Source of the DNA: Slackia piriformis YIT 12062
GTDB lineage: Bacteria > Actinomycetota > Coriobacteriia > Coriobacteriales > Eggerthellaceae
Assembly (NCBI RefSeq): GCF_000296445.1
Contig: NZ_JH815199.1
Span: 124,001 to 188,000 of the forward strand
Reading direction: 5' to 3'
DNA: 64,000 nt
Shown: positions 23,699 to 32,357 of the stretch, piece after piece
How the letters are laid out: every line of letters begins with the position of its first letter
Position numbering within the stretch: position 1 is the first letter of the stretch
The notes under the pieces: model-generated
The model's database searches: none
What the model was told of the DNA's origin: nothing
The model's input: the letters and a program-made list of their open reading frames with translations, nothing else
Position numbers and translations under genes: made by a program

Positions 23699-26146
23699 CT
23701 ACGATGATTGCTGGTTGGCGCGTGCCGCCGCTACGGCTGCTTGACCGTATGATATGGCGCCGTCATTGGGCGGGAGCTCTTTGCCAAGGGCAACGGTGAA
23801 TCCGGCGCCTTCAAGGGCGGCGATCGCGCCTTCGGTGATAAAACGGTTCATGAACACGCCGCCTGCAAGCGCGACGATTGAAATGCCGTATGCAGCATTC
23901 GCAACCAGGCAGGATTGGACGATGGCGGCAATCATGGCGTTGTGGACCTTCGCCGCGATAGTTGCCACGGGCACGCCTGCCTGCATGTCATCGAGCACGG
24001 CTTTGAACAGCGGCTCTGCGTCGAGCAGGATGACGCTCGTGTCATGCGCAGTACTCTGTTCGGTGGCCGTGTTTTTCACCAGGGCGATTTCGTACGATTC
24101 ATCGGTCGATCCAGCCGCCGCTTCAAGCAAAATGGCAGATTCACCTTCATACGTAGGCTGCTCGCAGACGCCCAAAAGTGCGCTGACCGCATCGAGCAGG
24201 CGCCCGGCGCTCGATGTCATAGGGCAGTTGATGCCTCGCTCGATCATGCGGTCGCACACCTCGGCCGCCTCGCCGAGCGATTTTACGACGCGCGCTGCTG
24301 CAGGATGGTCGAGCAGGTCGTACTGCCAAAGCGCTGCATACGCCATGCGCAACGGATTCTTGATTGCAGCGGCGCCTCCCGGCAGGGGAAGGTACGAGAA
24401 GTTGGCGAAGCGTTCGTAATCCGAACGGTTGCACAGCATGACTTCTCCGCCCCATATAGCGCCGTCGGCGCCGTAGCCCGTGCCGTCGAAGGCGACACCG
24501 ATGACCGCTTCGTCAAGGTTGTTTTCCGCCATGACGGCGGCAATATGGGCATGGTGGTGCTGCACCTTGCACAGAGGCATGCCGTTTTCGTGCGCGGTTG
24601 CGGCCCATTTGCTGGCGAGGTATTCGGGGTGCAGGTCGCAGGCGATGCTTTCAGGCTGCGCCTCGAAAAGCGTCTCATAGTGGTTTTTCGCCTCGAGCCA
24701 GGCGTCGTATGTCGGGGCGTTTTCCAGGTCGCCGATGTGCTGGCTGACGAAGGCTTCCTCGCCGCGTAGCAGGCAGAACGTATTCTTCTGCTCGGGACCT
24801 GCGGCGAAAATCACGGACTGCGCGTCGTTCTTCTCGGCCTCGCGTTTCAGGGGCACGGGCATGGGCGCATATCCGCGGGCGCGGCGCACCATCTGCACGG
24901 CCTCGCCGGCGCTGCCCGCTTTGATTACGCGCACGACGGAATCGTCGAAACGGCAGCGAATGGGCCTGTTGTTGCCCACGAAGGCGTCGGCAATGTCGTG
25001 CAGGGCTACGAAGGCTTTGTCGTCGTCGGTCTGGATGGGCTCGTCATGCAGGTTTCCCGAGGTCATGACCAGAGGGCCGCCGAAGGCCGCAAGCAGCAGG
25101 TGCTGCAAGGGCGTGTAGGGAAGCATGGCGCCTAGTTCGGACAAGCCGTCGGCGAGCCCTTCGGCGAAATGCGCCTCGACGCGTTTTTTCAACAGCACGA
25201 TGGGGCGCTGAGCGCCGGTGAGCAGCCTTTCTTCGGCGTTGTCTACCAGGCAATCTTTTCGTAGGGCATCGAGCGTATGATACATGGCAGCCAGCGGCTT
25301 GGTGCCGCGGCGTTTGCGTGTGCGCAGCGTGGCTAGGGCCTCGCGGTTGCGCGCGTCGCAGGCAAGATGGAAACCTCCCAGCCCCTTGATGGCAACGATG
25401 CCGCCTTCTCGCAGAATGCGCACGGCTGCGTCGATGATGGCGTCGGACGCCTTGAGGTCTACGCCGAAAGGTGCGATGCGGCCTTCTTTCACGGTGCCGT
25501 TTTCGGCGAAGGAGGACTCTTCGGCCTTGACGCGCTCGAGGTCTTCTTGTGCATTGGCGCTGTGGTCGACCGTGCGCCAGATGAGATGGGGGCCGCACTC
25601 AAAGCAGGCGTCGGGTTGGGCGTGGAAGCGGCGGTCTTCGGGGTTGGCGTATTCGGTCGCGCACTGCTCGCACATGGGGAATGCCGCCATGGACGTGTAT
25701 TTGCGGTCGTAAGGCAGCTTGTTGATGATGGTGAAGCGCGGGCCGCAGTTCGTGCAGTTAATGAAGGGATAATGATAGCGACGGTTTGCGGGGTCGAACA
25801 GCTCGGCGGCGCATTCGTCGCAGGTTGCCAGGTCGGGAGACACGAGAGTCGTTGCCTCGGCTGCGGCTTCGTCCGAATAGCGGATGGTGAACGATTCGAA
25901 GTCTTCCAGCGGGACTTCCTTCATCAGGATTTCATCGACGCGGGATGCCGCAGGCGCGTTGTCAGAGATTTCCATGACGAAATCGTCGATGTCTTTGGAC
26001 TCGCCTTCGGCGTGGATGAATACGCCCGCGGTGGCGTTGAGAACCCAGCCGTTGATGAGGTGGCGTCGGGCGATTTTGTAGATGAACGGCCTAAAACCCA
26101 CGCCTTGCACAATGCCGTGCACTTCGATGTCGAGGGCTTCTTTCAT
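23699..26146 (-). CDS. hypF: carbamoyltransferase HypF
   Basis: The product has 815 residues with the complete domain order: acylphosphatase domain (HGIVQGVGFRPFIYK near 10-25), two zinc-finger motifs (CDECAAELFDPANRRYHYPF with CTNCGPR, then CEQCATEY and CFECG), a YrdC-like domain (residues about 230-410, GGIVAIKGLGGFHL), and a Kae1-like C-terminal domain (VQHHHAHIAAVM; ALAGGVFMN). It uses carbamoyl phosphate and ATP to carbamoylate HypE. First of the hyp genes after nikR. The structural hydrogenase and hypA/hypB are not in the window. Confidence 0.95.
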   Translation of the reverse strand: MKEALDIEVHGIVQGVGFRPFIYKIARRHLINGWVLNATAGVFIHAEGESKDIDDFVMEISDNAPAASRVDEILMKEVPLEDFESFTIRYSDEAAAEATTLVSPDLATCDECAAELFDPANRRYHYPFINCTNCGPRFTIINKLPYDRKYTSMAAFPMCEQCATEYANPEDRRFHAQPDACFECGPHLIWRTVDHSANAQEDLERVKAEESSFAENGTVKEGRIAPFGVDLKASDAIIDAAVRILREGGIVAIKGLGGFHLACDARNREALATLRTRKRRGTKPLAAMYHTLDALRKDCLVDNAEERLLTGAQRPIVLLKKRVEAHFAEGLADGLSELGAMLPYTPLQHLLLAAFGGPLVMTSGNLHDEPIQTDDDKAFVALHDIADAFVGNNRPIRCRFDDSVVRVIKAGSAGEAVQMVRRARGYAPMPVPLKREAEKNDAQSVIFAAGPEQKNTFCLLRGEEAFVSQHIGDLENAPTYDAWLEAKNHYETLFEAQPESIACDLHPEYLASKWAATAHENGMPLCKVQHHHAHIAAVMAENNLDEAVIGVAFDGTGYGADGAIWGGEVMLCNRSDYERFANFSYLPLPGGAAAIKNPLRMAYAALWQYDLLDHPAAARVVKSLGEAAEVCDRMIERGINCPMTSSAGRLLDAVSALLGVCEQPTYEGESAILLEAAAGSTDESYEIALVKNTATEQSTAHDTSVILLDAEPLFKAVLDDMQAGVPVATIAAKVHNAMIAAIVQSCLVANAAYGISIVALAGGVFMNRFITEGAIAALEGAGFTVALGKELPPNDGAISYGQAAVAAARANQQSS

Positions 26147-26335
26147 GGTTTCTCCTCGTCGTAGATAGGTTGTCTCGGCGGCGGCTCTGCAAGCGATCCG
26201 CCCGGCTCTTTCGGGGCGGGCGGGACCGAGGATGTTTAGAGCCTTTAAAGCGGCCCGGCTTCTTCAGCTTCGGAGCCTTCACCTGCTCTTTTGGGCGCTT
26301 GTCCGGCGCCTTCGCCTGCCCGTTCGCGGGGATTG

Positions 26336-26845
26336 TCAGTGAGCAGGGTAAAGCGGGGAGCTCGCCGGCGCATGAGGATGCTCGTGCGCCCACGCGCGTG
26401 CGGCTTTTTCTCCCTGGTTGGTGTAGGGGCCATGGCCTGTGGTGGTCATGGTGAGATGGCCGTGGGTCACGCCCTTTGTCCCAAGGATGATGTTCGCGAT
26501 GCTTTGCACAAGGGCGCTTTCGCCGCGAAGAATGATGACTTCCATGCAGGTGTGCGCGTCAAGATGCACATGCATGCACGTGACGATCTGCTCGAAGTAA
26601 TCGTGCTGGATGCCGTCGAGCTTGTCGCGGACATCGCCGGTGTGGTGGTCGAACACGATGGTGAGCGTGCCCATGACTTCTTCCCCGGGAAGCGAGCATT
26701 CCTCTTCGATAAGAGCGTCGCGTACCAGGTCTCGGATAACCTCGCTGCGATTCTTGGCAAGGCCGCGTTTGGCCACGAGCGCATCGAATCGGATGAGGAG
26801 GTCTTCCGGCATGGCGACCGAGAACCGCATGAGGTCTCGGCTCAT
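26336..26845 (-). CDS. nikR: NikR-type nickel-responsive regulator
   Basis: A 169-residue protein. The N-terminal ribbon-helix-helix (MRFSVAMPEDLLIRFD, NRSEVIRDLVRDAL) is followed by an ACT-like metal domain. All four high-affinity nickel ligands of the family appear: His in GIQHDYFEQ, the HVH pair in CMHVHLDAH, and Cys in HTCMEV. A His-rich, low-complexity C-terminal extension of ~35 residues is unusual. It probably controls the adjacent hyp genes and nickel uptake in response to Ni2+. Its start lies 2 bp from the stop of the small gene at 26848-27102. Confidence 0.93.
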   Translation of the reverse strand: MSRDLMRFSVAMPEDLLIRFDALVAKRGLAKNRSEVIRDLVRDALIEEECSLPGEEVMGTLTIVFDHHTGDVRDKLDGIQHDYFEQIVTCMHVHLDAHTCMEVIILRGESALVQSIANIILGTKGVTHGHLTMTTTGHGPYTNQGEKAARAWAHEHPHAPASSPLYPAH

Positions 26846-26847
26846 GG

Positions 26848-27102
26848 CTACACCAGCTCTACGGTTACGCCGCTTGCATCGCGGGCGTCGTCTTCGAGGG
26901 CGTCTTTCGCGTCGTCGAGCAGGGCGCGGACGGAGTCGAGTGCTGCCATGGCCTCATGGAGCTTTGCCCCAACGGTCTGGTATCCGGCATCTTCCGCCTG
27001 ATGGCCCAGGTTATGAGTCCAGCGGCGCTCGAGTTTGATATGGTCGTCAATTTGGTCGATCATCTGCTCAAACTGAGCGGTGTTGATTCCGTTGGTGCAC
27101 AT
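26848..27102 (-). CDS. small alpha-helical protein upstream of nikR
   Basis: The product has 84 residues, almost all helical, with an acidic C-terminal half (LLDDAKDALEDDARDA) and a central HNLGHQAEDAGYQ. One N-terminal Cys (MCTNG) is present. Not recognised. RBS AAAAGGAGC precedes the ATG at 27102. As the first gene of the nikR-hyp group, with a 2-bp gap to nikR, it may have a role in nickel handling or hydrogenase maturation; that is inference from position only. Confidence 0.75.
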   Translation of the reverse strand: MCTNGINTAQFEQMIDQIDDHIKLERRWTHNLGHQAEDAGYQTVGAKLHEAMAALDSVRALLDDAKDALEDDARDASGVTVELV

Positions 27103-27278
27103 GGTTCGCTCCTTTTCTTCAATGTGTGCAATGCGTCGGCGCGTGTGCGCTGTTTGCACGAGCGCTGCGGCGGTTCTGCGTGCGCAGCGCCGTTTGTTTG
27201 CAAATTTGCGCCTTGCTGTTCTTTGAACCTATTATTGATATATGGTTCTAGCGCGTTGTGGTGAAAAAAGGGAGCGGT

Positions 27279-27737
27279 GTGAAAAAACCTGCTAAAAATA
27301 ACATGTATGAAGAAGCCAAGGAGAAATCCCTGCTTGCGTTTGCGGCCGCCATAGACGGCGATATTGACGCGGAGGTTTGCGTAGTGGCTTCCTTGCCGCT
27401 TTCGGAGGAGGCGGTGACGGCCTTGAGGGCGGCTTGTGCGGGAATTGGCGCGCCCGACCCCGTCTTTCTTCAGGCGTCCTCGCTTGATCGCACCTCGGTC
27501 TTTTCCGCCGTTGAAGGCCTGGATCCGCTGGTGTTAGTTGTTGCCGACGAAGGCGCTGCAGCGTTGCTTACCGAGGCGTATCGCGAGCCATTTGTTCCCG
27601 ATTCGTTTGGGTTCGCGTTCGGGCGTCTGTATGTCGCCTTCTCTTCGTTTGAGAGTGATTTGGCAGACGTCAGGCTCAAACAGCGCGACTGGGCTTTGCT
27701 CAAAAAACTCAAACAGGGCTTGCCCGAGAACTCCTGA
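27279..27737 (+). CDS. conserved-looking cytoplasmic protein of unknown function
   Basis: The product has 152 residues with alternating strand/helix pattern (CVVASLPLSEEAVTALRAAC; PLVLVVADEGAAALLTEAY) that suggests a small alpha/beta fold. No motif recognised. Of several in-frame starts, the GTG at 27279 has GGGAG 4 bp upstream. It diverges from the nikR-hyp group, with 176 bp between starts. No membrane segment or signal peptide. Confidence 0.65.
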   Translation: MKKPAKNNMYEEAKEKSLLAFAAAIDGDIDAEVCVVASLPLSEEAVTALRAACAGIGAPDPVFLQASSLDRTSVFSAVEGLDPLVLVVADEGAAALLTEAYREPFVPDSFGFAFGRLYVAFSSFESDLADVRLKQRDWALLKKLKQGLPENS

Positions 27738-27740
27738 TTA

Positions 27741-27800
27741 CCTTTTTCACGACGAACGGAGGGCGAGGTTCGCCTTTTTGTGACGAACGGGGCGCGAAGG
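27741..27800. repeat. two imperfect 28-bp direct repeats
   Basis: CCTTTTTCACGACGAACGG (27741) and CCTTTTTGTGACGAACGG (27773) begin two similar 28-bp units, 32 bp apart, just after the unknown gene. Confidence 0.4.
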
Positions 27801-27849
27801 CTGCTTGCCCGCGCGGCTGACGGGGCATGGGAATTGCCCCTCTTTGCGG

Positions 27850-27899
27850 CTAATACGGCGCGGGCCTTTTCGCCTTGGCCTCGGTCCTTGCCGTATTAG
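27850..27899. other. perfect 10-bp inverted repeat beside the HxlR gene
   Basis: CTAATACGGC (27850) and GCCGTATTAG (27890) face each other across 30 GC-rich bases immediately downstream of the leftward HxlR gene. No T-run follows on either strand. It could be a transcript-end structure or a protein-binding site. Confidence 0.5.
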
Positions 27900-27900
27900 T

Positions 27901-28260
27901 TTAGGAATCTTGGGATTTCGCCGCCTCTTCTTCGGCGACTAGTTCCGCCTGGTGTTCTTCGCCCCAGATGCGCATGGCGTCAATGACGGGGCGTAGGCTT
28001 TCCCCTCGCTCGGTCAGCGTGTATTCGACGCGAGGCGGAACTTCGGCATACACCTGGCGCACGACGAGGCCGTCGTCTTCCATGGCGCGAAGATTGGACG
28101 TGAGGACTTTTTGGGAAATGCTGCCAATGGATTTCTTGAGCTCACCGAACCGTTTGGTACCCGTAAGCAGGTCGCGCAGAATGAGAATCTTCCATTTGTC
28201 GGAGATAAGGGAAAGCGTTGCCTCAATGGGGCATGCGGTGCGTGAAAGCTTGGTGGCCAT
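27901..28260 (-). CDS. HxlR-family transcriptional regulator
   Basis: A 119-residue MarR-like winged-helix protein of the HxlR family. CPIEATLSLISDKWKILILRDLL and RFGELKKSIGSISQKVLTSNLR are the typical first two blocks, with the wing VEYTLTERGESL following. The conserved Cys at residue 10 is the redox- or aldehyde-sensing position of several family members. An acidic/Ala-rich tail ends it. Monocistronic. Target unknown. Confidence 0.92.
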   Translation of the reverse strand: MATKLSRTACPIEATLSLISDKWKILILRDLLTGTKRFGELKKSIGSISQKVLTSNLRAMEDDGLVVRQVYAEVPPRVEYTLTERGESLRPVIDAMRIWGEEHQAELVAEEEAAKSQDS

Positions 28261-28463
28261 GCGGTGGCGGTCCTTTCGCTCGTGCGGTGTTTAAGGTGTG
28301 ATTAAGCGAAGCGTATTCGTTTGAATGGTGCCGTTTAGTATCCCATAGAAACCTTCTAACCGCAATTGCCCTGGGTCACTTTTTCATTCTTTATGCCAAT
28401 AAGCATCAGGGGCGTTCTGGATATTTGCAGAAAAAATGAAATCAACGCAGCCCCGCAACGCAC

Positions 28464-28491
28464 GAAGGCCCGCCTTTGCCAGCGGGCCTTC
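28464..28491 (-). terminator. probable terminator of the ferredoxin gene
   Basis: The hairpin GAAGGCCCGC / GCGGGCCTTC lies 30 bp after the ferredoxin stop. It lacks a strong T-run on the minus strand. Confidence 0.5.
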
Positions 28492-28521
28492 AAAGTTATG
28501 CGCTATGAAATGGCTGCGGAG

Positions 28522-28710
28522 TTAGTCTTCGACGATCTCGGTGATGCAGCCCATGGGGCACTCTTCAACGCAGTCGCCGCAAGCGACGCAGGCATCTTCG
28601 TTCTCAAGAACAACAACGCCGCCGGCGATTTCAAGAACGCCCTGAGGGCAAGCGTCTACGCAGATGCCGCAGCCAATGCATTCGTCGGTTTCAAGAACAG
28701 GATGAGGCAT
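28522..28710 (-). CDS. 2[4Fe-4S] ferredoxin
   Basis: A 62-residue low-potential bacterial ferredoxin with two canonical cluster motifs, CIGCGICVDACPQG and CVACGDCVEECPMG. It would carry electrons between cytoplasmic oxidoreductases. The ATG at 28710 has AAAAGGAG upstream; the frame stays open beyond it but the extension is unlike ferredoxin. Monocistronic. Confidence 0.93.
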   Translation of the reverse strand: MPHPVLETDECIGCGICVDACPQGVLEIAGGVVVLENEDACVACGDCVEECPMGCITEIVED

Positions 28711-28912
28711 GACACACTCCTTTTGTACACGTACACAACGGGAGCTCGCCCCCTGCGAGTCCCTATCACCTGCACGCAAGATACCATTCAATAGCGTGTT
28801 TGCGAGAAGAAATTTGCAAATGATGCCAAATGGCATACAAAACGCCGCACGCGGGTTGCACGGCTTCTTCAGGCGGTGCGCCGCACAGTGTTCGCATCGC
28901 GTTCACGTCGTA

Positions 28913-30427
28913 TTAGCCCGTATAGCGTTCAATATAGTCGAGAATCTCTTGTCGCGAATGCAGGTCCGTTTTTGTGTAGATACGTTTGATGTGCGTATGC
29001 GTGGTGCCGGGGGAGATACACAGTTCCTCGGCAATTTTTCGTTGCGTCAGGCCCATTGCATAGAGCGTGAGGACCTCGGTCTCTCGGTCAGAGAGCAAAA
29101 ACTGGTTTTGCATCTGTCTTGTGTTGTCTTGCATAAGAGCGCGGCGGATGCTGGCGGGATCTTCTTTGACCGCGTCGTCAAGGCCAAGCAGGGTTCGGAT
29201 GCTTTTTGCGGTGGCCGAGCTTTTTTCATTGGAAACCGTGCGTTCGATCCAGATGATTTGCACGAAAACCAGCTGGGCGTTTGCCGCAATCAGCGCCGCG
29301 ACAATTGCGAAAAGCGGCGCGTCTCCCATGGAACCCGGTGCTATTTCCATGAGGATGCGGGCAATGGCGCGCGGCACCATAAATACCATCCAGCCGGCGA
29401 TGGCGTAGTAATACGGGTCGCGGTTGCCGAAGCTGGAAAACGCGACGACCAGGTACCACATGAAGCCGGTCATGCCCGCGTTGAAAACGGTGGTGAAAAC
29501 GGCGCCGATCGCAAGGTTGTTCGGGAAGAACGCGTAGCAGATAAGGGCGATAACGCCTGACGCCTCGAGAATGACCCAGATGCTGGTGGTCATAACCGAG
29601 CGCGATCCGCGAAACGATCGCCAGATAAGCGCTGCGAACAACAGCATCTCAAGGGCCATATAGGCGACGCGTGTGGCGGGGGAAAACGGAATGGGGCTTC
29701 CGTCGGGGAAGCATCGAAGTATGCCCACGGCAAACGACAGGAGCAGCATGCCAAGGGCAAGAATGGCAAGCAGTCTTACGCCGTCGATCATGCGTTCTGC
29801 GAAGCCGAAGTAGCCAAGCGGGGTTGTCTCGGCGTGGATATTTTCGACGAGCGGCCGGCAGCGTGCATATTTCTGGCAGATGAACTGGGCAAGCGTCAGC
29901 AGCCCGACGGCAAGACACGCCACGCCATGCGGCATCAAAGAGGCAAGATAGATAAGGGGCTCGCTCAAAAGCAGCGACCCGAAAGCGATGGTTGCGGCCG
30001 AAGACGAAGACGCGCCGCGTGCCCGGCGAAGCCAATAGAAAATGGAAAGATAGCTTGAAAGGGTGATTATCACGGACAGCCCGAAGGAAAGGGTCTTGGG
30101 TAGATTGCCTGTGAGCAAGACGACGCCCAGGGCGATGATGGATGCAGCCTGAACGGCGATGGCTATGGAGGTGAGCACGAAGATGTGCTTCTTGACCAGC
30201 CTGATACGCGTTTTGCCGAGAACGCACATGAAGATGAAAAGCGGAAGCATGGCAAGGATGCTGCTCCCGTCGGCGTAGATTCCCTGGTCGGTGCTCGAAT
30301 AGCTTCCATAGGCGGAAACGATAAGGCCCATGTGCGCAATCATAAGCCCCAGCACCGTGGGCGCAAGAGCCAAGACGGTCTGCGACATAGAAGCCGCTGA
30401 CTGCCGAACGGCGTCGTTTTGTGGCAT
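28913..30427 (-). CDS. membrane LuxR-family regulator
   Basis: The product has 504 residues. About 12 membrane helices occupy residues 20-400, and a LuxR-type helix-turn-helix ends the protein (LLSDRETEVLTLYAMGLTQR, then SPGTTHTHIKRIYTK). The same architecture occurs as the frameshifted gene at 15561. The ATG at 30427 is preferred over one at 30460 because GGGGAGGGGAC lies just before it. No reductase gene is directly adjacent, so its target is unclear; the nearest redox gene is the ferredoxin downstream of it. Confidence 0.9.
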   Translation of the reverse strand: MPQNDAVRQSAASMSQTVLALAPTVLGLMIAHMGLIVSAYGSYSSTDQGIYADGSSILAMLPLFIFMCVLGKTRIRLVKKHIFVLTSIAIAVQAASIIALGVVLLTGNLPKTLSFGLSVIITLSSYLSIFYWLRRARGASSSSAATIAFGSLLLSEPLIYLASLMPHGVACLAVGLLTLAQFICQKYARCRPLVENIHAETTPLGYFGFAERMIDGVRLLAILALGMLLLSFAVGILRCFPDGSPIPFSPATRVAYMALEMLLFAALIWRSFRGSRSVMTTSIWVILEASGVIALICYAFFPNNLAIGAVFTTVFNAGMTGFMWYLVVAFSSFGNRDPYYYAIAGWMVFMVPRAIARILMEIAPGSMGDAPLFAIVAALIAANAQLVFVQIIWIERTVSNEKSSATAKSIRTLLGLDDAVKEDPASIRRALMQDNTRQMQNQFLLSDRETEVLTLYAMGLTQRKIAEELCISPGTTHTHIKRIYTKTDLHSRQEILDYIERYTG

Positions 30428-30677
30428 ACGGTTGTCCCCTCCCCTTTCGGACGTGTTCATTATAAAGCAGGGCGGCGTAAGCCGTGCGGTTTTGAGCGGT
30501 TTTGTATTGCATCAATTTGGCGTGCCTGCAGAAAACGAATGGGGGAGCCTGTCGGCGCACGGCGGCGTTCGGCGCCGCTTTGACGCATTGCGGCGCTCGA
30601 CAGCGCGGCGCCGGCGTTGTGGCAATTGGACGCGCTTTGCGATGGCAGGTGCGTTTGACGTGCGACTTCTTGAAATA

Positions 30678-30706
30678 AGGGGACATTATCCTCAAAGAGG
30701 GGACAG
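30678..30706. repeat. GGGGACA element, copy 1
   Basis: AGGGGACATTATCC is followed at once by TCAAAGAGGGGACA. The same ATCC(C)TCAAAGAGGGGACA sequence recurs in both orientations at 35642-35699. These two places bracket the 30.8-35.5 kb block. Confidence 0.55.
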
Positions 30707-30753
30707 CTTGCTTTTTGTGTGGGGCATGCTTGTCGAAGCATTTGTCACCGATG

Positions 30754-30783
30754 CCCGTCGGAGCTGTATCTCCGACGGGTTTT
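30754..30783 (+). terminator. terminator-like hairpin ahead of 30805 gene
   Basis: CCCGTCGGAG / CTCCGACGGG plus TTTT lies 22 bp before the next ATG. With no upstream rightward gene, it may be an attenuator in that gene's leader. Confidence 0.6.
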
Positions 30784-30804
30784 GAAAGAAGAGGAGTGGC
30801 GTTC

Positions 30805-31659
30805 ATGGATGAGACTTGCAAAGAGGTCGCTTCGTCTGTGTGCGACGAAGCGGTTTTGGAGCCTGGCCAGGGTTTTGCTTCGGCAGCGGGCACGGACATG
30901 ACTCCGGAGGAGGAGTTTCTATCCTCCATACTTTCCGGGCAGGATTTGTCCGACCTGGTCGATCCTGAAGAGGAGCGCCGCAAGCACGAGGAGTATCTTG
31001 AATCGTTGACGCCTGGCGAGCGCGAGACTTACTTCGAACGGCAGGCGCTTGAGGCGGTGTTCGCCGACATTCGCAGCCGCTCGCGTGCTGGCGAGCTGAC
31101 TACGGAGGAATACTGGGAAGCTGCAGGTTTGACGCCCGAGCATATGGAGCCCGTCGAGTTCACCGACTTAGTGTTTGACACCATCATCGAGGCGCAGGAC
31201 CACGAAAACGATGCTGCAGCCGCCGATTCCAAAGATTGCAGCTCCGAGCCGTCCGACTCCGAAGACGACGCATGGCACCTTGACGACATCAAGGTGCTCG
31301 AAGGCACGGTGGTGTATCTGTATTCGTCCGACATGATGAGCGAATCGTTTGCGCATTGGGCGTTTCTTGCCGCCGAGGACGACGACGTTATGACGCTTGT
31401 GGACAATGCCCGCAACGAGTCCAAGATCTACCCCCGTCCGCTTAAGGCCGCATCGCTGAAAAACCGCCCGGTTTATATGACTGACGAGCGCATTGACGAG
31501 GCATTTCGCATTGCGCAGGAATCCGGGCAGTATCCTGACATCAAAAGCTGCTCTGCAAGCAACGGGGACGTGTATTTCTATTCGACCGACTATCTCAGCG
31601 ACGCGCAGGCGAAAGCGCTGGCCGAATGGGAATCGGTTGAGCGCCGCGCAAACATGTAG
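30805..31659 (+). CDS. acidic protein of unknown function, partner of an IscU-like gene
   Basis: The product has 284 residues and is strongly acidic. Residues ~1-95 are helical (PEEEFLSSILSGQDLSDLVD, PEEERRKHEEYLESL). Two similar segments, VVYLYSSDMMSESFAHWAF (about 175-193) and DVYFYSTDYLSDAQAKALAE (about 255-274), suggest a duplicated small domain. No family recognised. RBS GAGGAG precedes the ATG. The next gene follows after 9 bp, so the two proteins probably work together. Confidence 0.75.
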   Translation: MDETCKEVASSVCDEAVLEPGQGFASAAGTDMTPEEEFLSSILSGQDLSDLVDPEEERRKHEEYLESLTPGERETYFERQALEAVFADIRSRSRAGELTTEEYWEAAGLTPEHMEPVEFTDLVFDTIIEAQDHENDAAAADSKDCSSEPSDSEDDAWHLDDIKVLEGTVVYLYSSDMMSESFAHWAFLAAEDDDVMTLVDNARNESKIYPRPLKAASLKNRPVYMTDERIDEAFRIAQESGQYPDIKSCSASNGDVYFYSTDYLSDAQAKALAEWESVERRANM

Positions 31660-31668
31660 GAGGCCCAC

Positions 31669-32295
31669 ATGTACGATTACGCCGATCACGGCAACATTGA
31701 CTTTTCTGACACCGAGCCGCCGAAGCACGATTTCGGCGATGCGGTGGTGCGCGTCATTCGCACGCGGGATATCTACCAGGTCGATCCCGAAGAGCACATG
31801 GACGTGTACTCCGAGCGAATTGTCGAATTGGCCGGAGACCATAGGCGCGCAGGCATCCCCGAAGGCTGCAATGCGGCAAGCATGACCGGCATGTCAAAGC
31901 GCGGGGAGCGTGCGATTCAGCTCTTCTGCGTGATTGACGAAGACGGTCTGCTGATAAAGCGCGCGGGTTTTCGTTGCCGCGGAGACATTGCCACCATTGC
32001 CTCGGCAAGTCTGATTACCGCTTTGATCGAGGGTAAAACGGTGGACGAAGCGCTTGACGTGAGCGTGGCCGACCTGAAGCGTGAGCTTGGCAAGATGCCC
32101 GCCGACCGCGTCACGCGGCCCTATTTGGCGGTAGAGGCCGTTCGTGCCATGGTGGGTGATTTCTTCCTTCGCCAAGGCCGAGACCTTGCATGGCTTGACG
32201 CCAATCTTGCGTGCGACGAATTCGGGGTGAATTGCTCGATGTGCGAGCACTGCTCCTTGCGCGACCAGCGCGTTTCTCTGCGTTTCGGCAAATAG
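31669..32295 (+). CDS. IscU/NifU-like Fe-S scaffold-related protein
   Basis: The product has 208 residues. Residues ~60-160 match the IscU fold: GCNAASMTG, CVIDEDGLLIKRAGFRCRGD, IATIASASLITALIEGKTVDEAL. Two of the three scaffold cysteines are present (in GCNAAS and FRCRGD). At the third position the usual HCS-type motif reads TRPYLAVEA, so that Cys is missing. The C-terminus instead carries CDEFGVNCSMCEHC, four cysteines that could bind iron-sulfur or zinc. It is therefore unlikely to be a standard IscU; a specialised scaffold or carrier is possible. AGGAGG lies 5 bp before the ATG. Confidence 0.8.
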   Translation: MYDYADHGNIDFSDTEPPKHDFGDAVVRVIRTRDIYQVDPEEHMDVYSERIVELAGDHRRAGIPEGCNAASMTGMSKRGERAIQLFCVIDEDGLLIKRAGFRCRGDIATIASASLITALIEGKTVDEALDVSVADLKRELGKMPADRVTRPYLAVEAVRAMVGDFFLRQGRDLAWLDANLACDEFGVNCSMCEHCSLRDQRVSLRFGK

Positions 32296-32326
32296 GGCTT
32301 CTGTGCGGCTTTTCCGCTACAATCGA

Positions 32327-32357
32327 ATCGCGACGGCGCGTGTCGTCGCGATTTTTT
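32327..32357 (+). terminator. intrinsic terminator
   Basis: ATCGCGAC / GTCGCGAT hairpin plus six T ends the two-gene unit 30805-32295. Confidence 0.85.

Larger units (their letters stand above)
30428..30804. other. intergenic region with GGGGACA element and terminator-like hairpin
   Basis: 377 bp. The first 250 bp are GC-rich with no recognised gene. A short AT-richer stretch at 30670-30720 holds AGGGGACATTATCC and TCAAAGAGGGGACA, and a hairpin with T-run lies at 30754-30783, just before the acidic-protein gene. Confidence 0.55.
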
